Origin: Flavobacterium sp. ov086
Lineage (GTDB): Bacteria; Bacteroidota; Bacteroidia; Flavobacteriales; Flavobacteriaceae
Length of the DNA stretch: 64,000 nucleotides
Assembly: GCF_900187965.1 (NCBI RefSeq)
Contig: NZ_FZNL01000010.1
Coordinates: 62,001 to 126,000 of the forward strand
Direction of reading: 5' to 3'
The notes under the pieces were generated by a model. That model was given only the letters and a program-made list of their open reading frames with translations, ran no database searches and was not told where the DNA came from. The position numbers and the translations under genes are program-made. Positions 27,970-35,961 of this stretch are shown here, piece after piece. Each line of letters opens with the position of its first letter. Positions within the stretch are counted from its first letter, which is position 1.

Positions 27970-29721
27970 ATGAAAAGATATTTAATTCTATTACTATTCA
28001 CTTTTCAAGGGCTTTTGGCTCAAGTTCAATTTGAGGCAAGAGTAAGCAAAAACACGCTTGGACTGAACGAAAGATTACGCGTTGACTTTATGATGAATGT
28101 TGATGGAGACAACTTTGATCAGCCTTCATTTGAAGGTTTTAGAATCGTAGGTGGTCCAAGTCAGCAAATAAGTCAATCCTGGGTAAACGGAAGAAGTTCT
28201 TTTCAGAAAATATATTCCTATATTTTACAACCTAACCAAAAAGGAACGGTTTATATCAAGCAAGCCGCTATTGAATACAACGGTCAGATTTACAAAACAT
28301 CGCCTATAAAAATCGTTGTTACAAATGCCGTTGCACAAGAAAGAGATCCTAACGATCCTAGGTCTCAAGGATCTTCTAACGGAGATGAAATGCTGAATCT
28401 TGTAGCCGAAATTTCAAAAACAAGTCCATATGTAAATGAACCTATAACAGTAGTTTACAAACTGTATTTCAACAATATCAATGTTAATGGCTTTAAAGAA
28501 TTGGCTAAGCCAAAATATAACGACTTCTGGAATCAGAATATCGATATCAAACAATTGACCCTTGAGCAAGGAACTTATCAAGGAGAAAAATGTTATTATG
28601 TAATCCTGAAAAAGACCATTCTTTATCCTCAAAAATCAGGCAGGCTTACTATTGAACCACTTTCGTTGGAAATTGGCGTACAAATGCCAACAAATCGCCG
28701 CGATATGTTTGGTCAAATGATTTTAACTGATGGAAGCAAGGTTGTTTCTGCGGGTGCAAAAACCATCAATGTAAGACCTCTTCCTGAAGCTACTAAACCG
28801 GAAGGTTTTACCGGAGCGGTTGGTAAATTTGATTTTACGGTGACACCTTCTAAAACTACCTTAAAAAGCGGAGAAAGTATTGATTTAATTGTTAGTGCCT
28901 CAGGAAATGGAAACATGAAATTGTTTACTTTGCCAAAACCTGTTGTACCTAATGCACTTGAAATGTACGATCCGGTTCATGACGAAAAAGTGACAACTTC
29001 ACTCTCTGGAATGTCAGGAAAAATCACGGATAAATACACAATTGTTCCACAATACAAAGGGAAGTACGCTATAAAACCTATGGTATTCTCTTATTTTGAT
29101 TTGAATACAGGAACTTATAAAACCATAACTTCAAAAGAAATTATGGTCGATGTTCTTGACGGACCAATTCAGGCAGAAACAAATGCAACGGCCGCTAAAA
29201 ACGTGATTTCGAAAACAGAACAATTCAAATACATCAAATCAAAAACAACATTAACAGCAATTGCTAAAAATGATTTTTATGGTTCTAATTTGTATTATGC
29301 CTTGTTATTTTTACCGTTTGTAATTTTACCAATTATTATTTTGGCTAAGAAGCGAAAAGAAGCAATTGATGGCGACGTTACCGGAAACCGTATTAGAATG
29401 AACAACAAACTGGCGAAGAAATATTTATCTGAAGCCAAGAAACAAATCAAGAACAAAGAGCCATTTTATATCGCTTTGGAAAAAGCAATGCACAATTTCT
29501 TAAAAGCAAAATTGCATCTTGAAACTTCAGAAATGAGCAAAGACAATATTCGCAAGTTGTTATTATCAAGAAATTCAAATCCTGAAACAGTTCAAAATTT
29601 CATTAATTTGACTGAAAACTGCGAGTTTGCACGCTATGCTCCGGCATCAAGCGCTTCGATTCAGCAGGACTATGATAAAGCTATTTTGATAATTTCTGAA
29701 CTGGAAAAACAAATAGTTTAA
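27970..29721 (+). CDS. batD: BatD, oxygen-tolerance membrane protein
   Basis: A 583-residue BatD-family protein. It has a signal peptide ending near LLAQ, a long extracytoplasmic beta-rich region (VQFEARVSKNTLGLNERLRVDF; KFDFTVTPSKTTLKSGESI), one membrane helix near residues 438-458, and a basic cytoplasmic helical tail. It belongs to the Bat envelope complex. The batC-batD spacer consists largely of repeated GATTAAAC-type words. Confidence 0.93.
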   Translation: MKRYLILLLFTFQGLLAQVQFEARVSKNTLGLNERLRVDFMMNVDGDNFDQPSFEGFRIVGGPSQQISQSWVNGRSSFQKIYSYILQPNQKGTVYIKQAAIEYNGQIYKTSPIKIVVTNAVAQERDPNDPRSQGSSNGDEMLNLVAEISKTSPYVNEPITVVYKLYFNNINVNGFKELAKPKYNDFWNQNIDIKQLTLEQGTYQGEKCYYVILKKTILYPQKSGRLTIEPLSLEIGVQMPTNRRDMFGQMILTDGSKVVSAGAKTINVRPLPEATKPEGFTGAVGKFDFTVTPSKTTLKSGESIDLIVSASGNGNMKLFTLPKPVVPNALEMYDPVHDEKVTTSLSGMSGKITDKYTIVPQYKGKYAIKPMVFSYFDLNTGTYKTITSKEIMVDVLDGPIQAETNATAAKNVISKTEQFKYIKSKTTLTAIAKNDFYGSNLYYALLFLPFVILPIIILAKKRKEAIDGDVTGNRIRMNNKLAKKYLSEAKKQIKNKEPFYIALEKAMHNFLKAKLHLETSEMSKDNIRKLLLSRNSNPETVQNFINLTENCEFARYAPASSASIQQDYDKAILIISELEKQIV

Positions 29722-29865
29722 ATTTTAACCGCAATTTATTTTACCGCAAAGTGCGCTAAGAAAAGTAATTTAGATTGTGTAGATTTTAAGTTCACAAAGT
29801 TTAAAAAATCAAACCCGACAGGTTTTATCCCGAGGCTTCGGGACTGTAGGTTTAAAGAAAATAAA

Positions 29866-30612
29866 ATGAAACATATAGTATATCTTTTTTTATTAATCAC
29901 ACAGGTTTTCTTTGCTCAAAGCAGCTTTGAAAAAGGAAATGCATTGTACCAAAAAGGGCAATATCAGCAAGCTGTAGATGTTTATGAAAGTATTATTAAA
30001 GATGACAAACAACAATCTGCTGAGTTGTATTTTAACCTGGCAAATAGTTATTACAAATTAAATAAAGTAGCGCCTTCGATCTATAATTACGAGAAAGCTT
30101 TAGTTTTAAAACCTCATGATGCGGAGACTTTGAACAATTTAAAATTTGCCAAAAAACTAACAATCGACGAGATTAAAGAAGTTCCGAAAGTAGGTTTTGC
30201 AAAACTGATTCAGAACTTTACCGGTATTTTTAATTATAATACGTGGGCAAAAATCTCTATTGGAATCGCCTTTGTATTTCTATTGACTTTTATTGGGTAT
30301 TATTTTTCACAGCTTTCGCTTACCAAAAGAATCTATTTCATTGGAATGTTTGTGCTTTTGGTTGCTTTATTGTTAAGTGTTTTTGCCGGAATGTCTGAGA
30401 AAAGCCATTTTGATAACGATCGTCCTGCAATTGTATTTTCAGAGTTAAGTGAAGTTCGCAGTGAACCTCAAAAAGCTGGTGCAGCAATTTTCTTATTGCA
30501 TGAAGGCGCAAAAGTTTACGTTATGGAAACTCTTGGAAGATGGACAAAAATCGAACTAACTGACGGAACTGAAGGTTGGATCGACGGTACAACAATCAAA
30601 GAAGTAAAATAG
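29866..30612 (+). CDS. batE: BatE, TPR and SH3-like protein
   Basis: A 248-residue protein with a signal peptide ending near FFAQ, TPR repeats over about residues 22-100 (YFNLANSYYKLNKVAPSIYNYEKAL), two membrane helices near 124-145 and 157-178, and a C-terminal bacterial SH3-like domain (EVRSEPQKAGAAIFLLHEGAKVYV, then WTKIELTDGTEGWIDG). Last gene of the Bat set. The spacer before it carries a CCCGAGGCTTCGGG hairpin at about 29830-29843. Confidence 0.92.
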   Translation: MKHIVYLFLLITQVFFAQSSFEKGNALYQKGQYQQAVDVYESIIKDDKQQSAELYFNLANSYYKLNKVAPSIYNYEKALVLKPHDAETLNNLKFAKKLTIDEIKEVPKVGFAKLIQNFTGIFNYNTWAKISIGIAFVFLLTFIGYYFSQLSLTKRIYFIGMFVLLVALLLSVFAGMSEKSHFDNDRPAIVFSELSEVRSEPQKAGAAIFLLHEGAKVYVMETLGRWTKIELTDGTEGWIDGTTIKEVK

Positions 30613-30636
30613 AAATCTTTAAATTTCAGAACATAA

Positions 30637-30677
30637 AAAATCCCAAATCCCAGTATTAAATTGGAATTTGGGATTTT
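30637..30677. terminator. bidirectional terminator between batE and the VWA lipoprotein gene
   Basis: 16-base arms at 30637-30652 and 30662-30677 with one G:T pair, flanked by A and T runs. The arms use the same AATCCCAAAT words as 15168-15216. Confidence 0.8.
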
Positions 30678-30693
30678 CTTTTTAGCTTTTGTT

Positions 30694-32238
30694 CTAATTT
30701 ACAGCATCCACCAATCTAATAAACTCAGCTTTGTAACCATCTTCGTCGTTTGATAAACCAGATTTTGCTAATTTCTTTATATCAGAACTGGAACTGTTTG
30801 CTATAAATTTTGAATCTCTTAATTTTAATCCAAACCAGGCAACAGCGGTTGTAAATTTAAAGTCAGAAGAACTCTGATCTAACGTAACTTTTTTATTGTC
30901 GATTGTACTCACCATTTCAATACTTTTATCTCCGTCAGGTTTTTTATATCGAAATTTAATCGTCGCCAATTCATCACTATTTTCAGAATCATTCTTATTT
31001 ACTTTTGTGTATTTTAAATCTGAAGCCACATAATCACTTTCAACACCAGTTGGAATAATTTCATACAAGGCCGTAACTGTGTGACCGCTTCCTAATTCGC
31101 CTGCATCAATTTTATCATTTTTAAAATCCTCAGCATTTAATTTTCTGTTTTCATAACCAATTAATCGGTAAGCCTGAACGTGCTTTGGATTAAACTCGAT
31201 TTGTATCTTTACATCTTTCGCTATGGCAAACATCGAACCTTTAAATTCCTTTCCTAAAAAACGATTGGCTTCCTGAATATTATCGATATAAGCATAATTT
31301 CCATTTCCTTTATCGGCCAGGATTTCCATTTTACTATCCTTGAAATTCCCCATTCCGTATCCTAAAACCGTTAAGAAGACACCTGATTTTCTTTTCTCTT
31401 CAATCAGTTTCTCCATATCATCATCAGATGAAGCACCTACATTAAAATCACCATCAGTTGCAATTATAACCCTATTATTTCCTTCTTTTATGAAGTTTTG
31501 CTCAGCAAGTTTGTAAGCTAATTCAATTCCTTCTCCTCCAGCTGTACTTCCACCCGCACTTAAATCATCAAAAGCATCCATAATTGTTTCTTTTTCATCT
31601 CCCGAAGTTGGCTCTAAAACAACGCCGGCTGAACCCGCATAAACCACAATTGAAACTTTATCCTGTGGACGAAGCTCTTTTACCAAAATTTTCATCGATT
31701 CCTTTAATAACGGAAGTTTATTAGCTTCATCCATTGAACCAGAAACATCAATTAAAAAAACAAGATTTGAAGCTGGTAAATTAGTCATTGGAACATTTTT
31801 TCCCTGTAAACCAATTTTCAATAATTGACAGTTTTTATTCCACGGAGAATCACTTAATTCTGTATTAATCGAAAACGGATGCTGTCCTTCTGGCTGTGGG
31901 TAATTGTATTTAAAGAAATTCATCATTTCTTCGACACGAACAGCGTCTTTAGGAACTTTTTGTCCTTCATTAATAAAACGTCTGATATTGGTATAAGATG
32001 CATTATCAACATCAATAGAAAAAGTAGAAAGAGGTGATTTTTGTGGAGACTCGAAAGGATTTTCTTCAAGTCCGGCATAACTTTCAGTGTTAGGATCCGA
32101 AATATTTTCTTCTGGAAGTTCATCGGTAGAAACAACCGTCATATCCATTGCTTCAGCAGCAGAATCTGCATCTCCTTTTTTACAGCTGGACAAAACAAGA
32201 ACAAGGAATGCGATCAAATAAAAAGCTTTATTTTTCAT
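30694..32238 (-). CDS. YfbK-like VWA lipoprotein
   Basis: A 514-residue lipoprotein with lipobox LSSC near residue 19. The N-terminal YfbK-type region (STFSIDVDNASYTNIRRFI) precedes a VWA domain with the metal site DVSGSM and TDGDFNVG. The C-terminal part resembles DUF3520, ending FIRLVDAVN. Family members occur widely in Bacteroidota and Proteobacteria, with unclear roles. It converges on the Bat operon. Confidence 0.88.
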   Translation of the reverse strand: MKNKAFYLIAFLVLVLSSCKKGDADSAAEAMDMTVVSTDELPEENISDPNTESYAGLEENPFESPQKSPLSTFSIDVDNASYTNIRRFINEGQKVPKDAVRVEEMMNFFKYNYPQPEGQHPFSINTELSDSPWNKNCQLLKIGLQGKNVPMTNLPASNLVFLIDVSGSMDEANKLPLLKESMKILVKELRPQDKVSIVVYAGSAGVVLEPTSGDEKETIMDAFDDLSAGGSTAGGEGIELAYKLAEQNFIKEGNNRVIIATDGDFNVGASSDDDMEKLIEEKRKSGVFLTVLGYGMGNFKDSKMEILADKGNGNYAYIDNIQEANRFLGKEFKGSMFAIAKDVKIQIEFNPKHVQAYRLIGYENRKLNAEDFKNDKIDAGELGSGHTVTALYEIIPTGVESDYVASDLKYTKVNKNDSENSDELATIKFRYKKPDGDKSIEMVSTIDNKKVTLDQSSSDFKFTTAVAWFGLKLRDSKFIANSSSSDIKKLAKSGLSNDEDGYKAEFIRLVDAVN

Positions 32239-32406
32239 TTAAAATAAGTTTTAGAAATTAGTGAATGATTTACTCTCAAATAACGACCAGCATTCCGGAT
32301 GTACTAGTGAAGATTATCTGTGATTTTCGGCAATCCAAATTTGATGCCAGAAATTTTGATAAATATTCTATTACTAAAATAATATTTTAACTGTGGGCTA
32401 TTTTAT

Positions 32407-32477
32407 CCTATAAGTGATATAAGAAAATTTAAGCTATACACCTATTTAAACTAAAATGAACTTATATCACCTATAGG
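32407..32477. repeat. inverted repeat CCTATAAGTGATATAAG
   Basis: 17-base arms at 32407-32423 and 32461-32477 with one mismatch and a 37-base loop. It lies just downstream of the cyclo-ligase gene and upstream of the VWA lipoprotein gene. I recall very similar hairpins in other Flavobacterium genomes, unchecked. No T run follows. Confidence 0.72.
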
Positions 32478-32485
32478 CTTTAAAA

Positions 32486-33055
32486 CTAAAAAGTGTAGAT
32501 TTTTAAAGGTGTTACGCAATAATCCAATTTTATATCAGATTCAAAGACATCTTCAATTTGATTTTCGGCTTCAAAGAAAGAAAGACCAATTTTGATGGTT
32601 TCGGGTTTACATTCTGCTAAGAATTTATCATAAAAACCTTTTCCGTAGCCAACTCTATTCCCAAAAACATCAAAAGCCAGAAGCGGTACAAAAACCACAT
32701 CGATAGTTTCTGATGGAACAGGTAAACCATTTACAGGTTCTGGAATATTATATTCGTTCTTTTTGATTTTGGTATTATCGGTCAATAAAAAGTGAGACAT
32801 TCCGCGAGTGTCAAAATCACTTTTCGAAACCACAATTTCTTTATCTTTTCCTGAAAGTAAGTGTAGAATATATTCGGTATTTACTTCTTTTTGTTCTTCG
32901 ATAGGCAGAAAAACATGATAATAAGTTTTATCCCAAATTGGCAAACTGATTAAATTATTGGCTACAGCCAAACTCTGTTCTTCGATATCATCTTCAGTAA
33001 ATTCTTTTCGAAGGCTTTTATAGTGTAATCGTAATTCTTTTTTATTCGTCGGCAT
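32486..33055 (-). CDS. 5-formyltetrahydrofolate cyclo-ligase
   Basis: Converts 5-formyl-THF to 5,10-methenyl-THF with ATP, returning a stored folate to use. The conserved C-terminal motif VPLLAFDVFGNRVGYGKGFYD is clear. The frame is open to 33124, but I choose the ATG at 33055 (MPTNKKELR), giving 190 residues and the usual basic N-terminus. The gene then overlaps the end of the preceding aspartoacylase-like gene by 14 bases, suggesting coupled translation. Confidence 0.92.
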   Translation of the reverse strand: MPTNKKELRLHYKSLRKEFTEDDIEEQSLAVANNLISLPIWDKTYYHVFLPIEEQKEVNTEYILHLLSGKDKEIVVSKSDFDTRGMSHFLLTDNTKIKKNEYNIPEPVNGLPVPSETIDVVFVPLLAFDVFGNRVGYGKGFYDKFLAECKPETIKIGLSFFEAENQIEDVFESDIKLDYCVTPLKIYTF

Positions 33056-34022
33056 TATCAGGGCTATTTTTAGACATGTGGTAAATTGCGTCGCCTTCGT
33101 ACACAATTGGCGAATGATTAGCATTGATCACAAAACCATCATGAGGTGCTTTTACTTTTTGTTCAAATTTACCAAAAGGATCTGTTATAATTGCCAGAAT
33201 AGTTCCTTTGGTCACAAAACGTCCAATTCTATTATAATCATGTAATAATCCTGAACATTTAGCGCGCAGCCAAACCGAGTTTTTAATATAGATCGAAGGA
33301 TCTTCGGCTTCTTCAACAATATGTTTTGGGTCAAGCATTTTTAGATAATCCAGTAAACGCTTCACTCCCATTACACCTTCATTCGCAATCGAATCATTAA
33401 TATCTAATGATTTTCCGCCTTCAAAAAGAAGCATTTTTACATTTGCTTTCTCACAGGTATTTCTAAAAGAACCATTAATATTTTTAGAATAAAGTGTAAA
33501 CGGCGCATTAAAAACATCCGCCAGAAGCTTCAATTCCGGATTATTTTCTGTCACCCTTATTTGCGGAGCATTAAAACGGCTTGCGCCTCCGGCATGAAAG
33601 TCGACAGCATAATCAATAATCGGCAAAACTTGTGCTACGATATGATAAGCAAATCTACTTGCCAAAGAGCCTTTTTTGCTTCCGGGGAAAACACGATTTA
33701 AATCTCTCCCGTCAGGAAACTCACGAGATTTATTGACAAAACCATACATATTGATAATCGGAATACAAATAATAGTTCCTCTCGCGGGGCGATTAATTTT
33801 TTTGCTGATGATCTGCCTAACGATTTCGACACCGTTAATTTCATCACCATGAATTCCTGCGGAGAATAAAACTACCGGACCTTCAATCTTAGAACGGCGT
33901 ACAATAACCGGAATATTAAGTTTTGTAGTGGTATGCAAACGAGCAATTTCGACGTTTATCGTTTTGCTTTCTCCAGGCAAAACCGCTTCATCAAAAATAA
34001 CCAGGGGCGTATTATTTTTCAT
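33042..34022 (-). CDS. succinylglutamate desuccinylase/aspartoacylase-family metalloenzyme
   Basis: A 326-residue M14-like zinc hydrolase. Zinc ligands are in AGIHGDEINGVE near residues 57-67 and VDFHAGG near 142; the catalytic Glu is probably in LLFEGGKS near 199. Family members remove acyl groups from amino acids or act with RimK-type ligases. The C-terminal domain (DPFGKFEQKVKAPHDGFVI) is a biotinyl-like beta fold. Substrate unknown. It shares a transcript with the cyclo-ligase. Confidence 0.85.
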   Translation of the reverse strand: MKNNTPLVIFDEAVLPGESKTINVEIARLHTTTKLNIPVIVRRSKIEGPVVLFSAGIHGDEINGVEIVRQIISKKINRPARGTIICIPIINMYGFVNKSREFPDGRDLNRVFPGSKKGSLASRFAYHIVAQVLPIIDYAVDFHAGGASRFNAPQIRVTENNPELKLLADVFNAPFTLYSKNINGSFRNTCEKANVKMLLFEGGKSLDINDSIANEGVMGVKRLLDYLKMLDPKHIVEEAEDPSIYIKNSVWLRAKCSGLLHDYNRIGRFVTKGTILAIITDPFGKFEQKVKAPHDGFVINANHSPIVYEGDAIYHMSKNSPDNADE

Positions 34023-34067
34023 ATAGAATTATAAAATCTAAATATAGAAATTATTCTTTTGATTTCG

Positions 34068-34075
34068 TAAATTTG
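34068..34075 (+). promoter_or_regulatory. promoter -7 box for uvrC
   Basis: TAAATTTG matches TAnnTTTG, 85 bases before the preferred uvrC start. Confidence 0.5.
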
Positions 34076-34159
34076 AAACTAAATCAATGTTAAGCTTTTT
34101 TATAGAAATCGGAATGGTTTTTGAAAAAGCATATCAGTTATCTTCAGAAACAAAACAGA

Positions 34160-35953
34160 ATGCAAAAACCGTCCTTAGATCTCCAAATCCAAACCTTGCC
34201 GGACAATCCTGGCGTGTATCAATATTATGATAAAGACGGAAAGATTCTATATGTTGGGAAAGCTAAAAATCTTAAAAAAAGAGTTTCCTCCTATTTCAAT
34301 AAAATTCACGATACTGCCAAAACGAATGTCTTGGTCAAAAAAATTGTAACTATAAAACACATCGTGGTTCCTACAGAAACCGATGCACTTTTATTAGAAA
34401 ACAATTTAATCAAAACCCTGCAGCCACGTTATAATGTATTGTTGCGTGACGACAAAAGTTATCCTTGGCTTTGTATTAAAAAAGAGCCATTTTCGAGAAT
34501 ATTTTCGACAAGACGAATGGTCAAAGACGGGTCGGAATATTTTGGGCCTTATACAAGTTTCAAAACTGTACATACCATTCTGGATCTAATCAAAGAATTG
34601 TATCCGTTGCGAACCTGTAATTTTGATCTCAGCAAATCAAATATAGAGTCTGGAAAATTTAAAGTTTGTCTGGAATATCATATTGGCAATTGCAAAGGTC
34701 CGTGCGAAGGCTTGGAATCTCTCGAAGATTATCAAAGACAAGTTGATGCGATCCGCGAAATTCTGAAAGGAAATTTCAAAGAAAGCATGAAAGATTTTAA
34801 ACGTTTGATGACGCAATATGCACAGGATTTGCGTTTTGAAGAAGCACAAAAAATAAAAGAAAAAATCGAAGTTCTTGAAAATTATCAATCGCGATCTACA
34901 ATCATAAATCCGAAGATCACCAATATCGACGTTTTCTCGATTGTATCTGATGAAAGTGCGGCTTATGTCAACTTTTTGCAAATATCACACGGCTCAATTA
35001 TTCGTTCTCATACTTTAGAAATAAAGAAAAAGCTGGACGAAACAGACGAAGAATTATTAGAATTGGCGATTATCGAACTTCGCGAACGCTTTCAGTTATT
35101 ATCCAAAGAAATCATTGTTCCGTTTGAAATTGATTTGGGCGAAAACATCAAAACAACCGTTCCGCAGCTTGGCGACAAAAAACAAATACTAGATTTATCG
35201 ATTCGAAATGCAAAGTTTTACCGAATCGAACAATTGAAACAATTGCAAATTGTAGACCCTGACCGACACACCAATCGTATCATGGCACAAATGCAAAAAG
35301 ATTTACGTTTGCCTGTTGAACCCCGACATATCGAATGTTTTGATAACTCGAACATTCAGGGAACAAATCCGGTTGCCGCCTGCGTAGTTTTTAAAGACGG
35401 AAAAGCGAGTAAAAAAGATTACCGCCATTTTAATGTAAAAACCGTTGAAGGTCCTGACGATTTTGCTTCGATGACCGAGATTGTCTATCGCCGTTACAAA
35501 AGATTATTAGACGAAAAAGAACCTTTACCACAACTGATTATTATTGACGGTGGAAAAGGACAGTTATCTGCTGCCTTAAAAAGTATCGATGAACTGGGTT
35601 TAAGAGGAAAAATTGCAATTATCGGGATTGCGAAGCGACTCGAAGAACTTTTTTATCCCGGAGATTCAATTCCGCTATATCTCGATAAAAAATCAGAAAC
35701 TTTAAAAGTCATTCAGCAATTGCGAAATGAAGCGCACCGTTTTGGAATCACGTTTCATCGTGACAAACGAAGCAAAGCGGCCTTGAACTCATCTGTCGAA
35801 AGTATTCCGGGTATTGGCGAAAAAACCATGCTAACGTTAATACAACATTTCAAAAGTGTTAAAAGATTGAAACTAGCATCAGAAAAAGAAATTTCGGATG
35901 TGATTGGAGTATCAAAAGCCAAAAAAATTGTCGACTTTTACAAAACCAACTAG
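34160..35953 (+). CDS. uvrC: excinuclease ABC subunit C
   Basis: UvrC makes both incisions in nucleotide excision repair. The N-terminal GIY-YIG nuclease is seen in NPGVYQYYDKDGKILYVGKAKN, a UVR helix in RFEEAQKIKEKIEVL, the RNase H-like C-terminal nuclease in ECFDNSNIQGTNPVA and IIDGGKGQL, and helix-hairpin-helix motifs at the end (SIPGIGEKT). The frame opens with a TTG at 34121; I prefer the ATG at 34160 (MQKPSLDLQ), giving about 597 residues. Confidence 0.95.
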   Translation: MQKPSLDLQIQTLPDNPGVYQYYDKDGKILYVGKAKNLKKRVSSYFNKIHDTAKTNVLVKKIVTIKHIVVPTETDALLLENNLIKTLQPRYNVLLRDDKSYPWLCIKKEPFSRIFSTRRMVKDGSEYFGPYTSFKTVHTILDLIKELYPLRTCNFDLSKSNIESGKFKVCLEYHIGNCKGPCEGLESLEDYQRQVDAIREILKGNFKESMKDFKRLMTQYAQDLRFEEAQKIKEKIEVLENYQSRSTIINPKITNIDVFSIVSDESAAYVNFLQISHGSIIRSHTLEIKKKLDETDEELLELAIIELRERFQLLSKEIIVPFEIDLGENIKTTVPQLGDKKQILDLSIRNAKFYRIEQLKQLQIVDPDRHTNRIMAQMQKDLRLPVEPRHIECFDNSNIQGTNPVAACVVFKDGKASKKDYRHFNVKTVEGPDDFASMTEIVYRRYKRLLDEKEPLPQLIIIDGGKGQLSAALKSIDELGLRGKIAIIGIAKRLEELFYPGDSIPLYLDKKSETLKVIQQLRNEAHRFGITFHRDKRSKAALNSSVESIPGIGEKTMLTLIQHFKSVKRLKLASEKEISDVIGVSKAKKIVDFYKTN

Positions 35954-35961
35954 CCATTAAT

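Noticed and set aside
34121..34159. TTG start for uvrC
   Set aside because: The 13 extra residues are not expected in UvrC, and an ATG follows at the right place.
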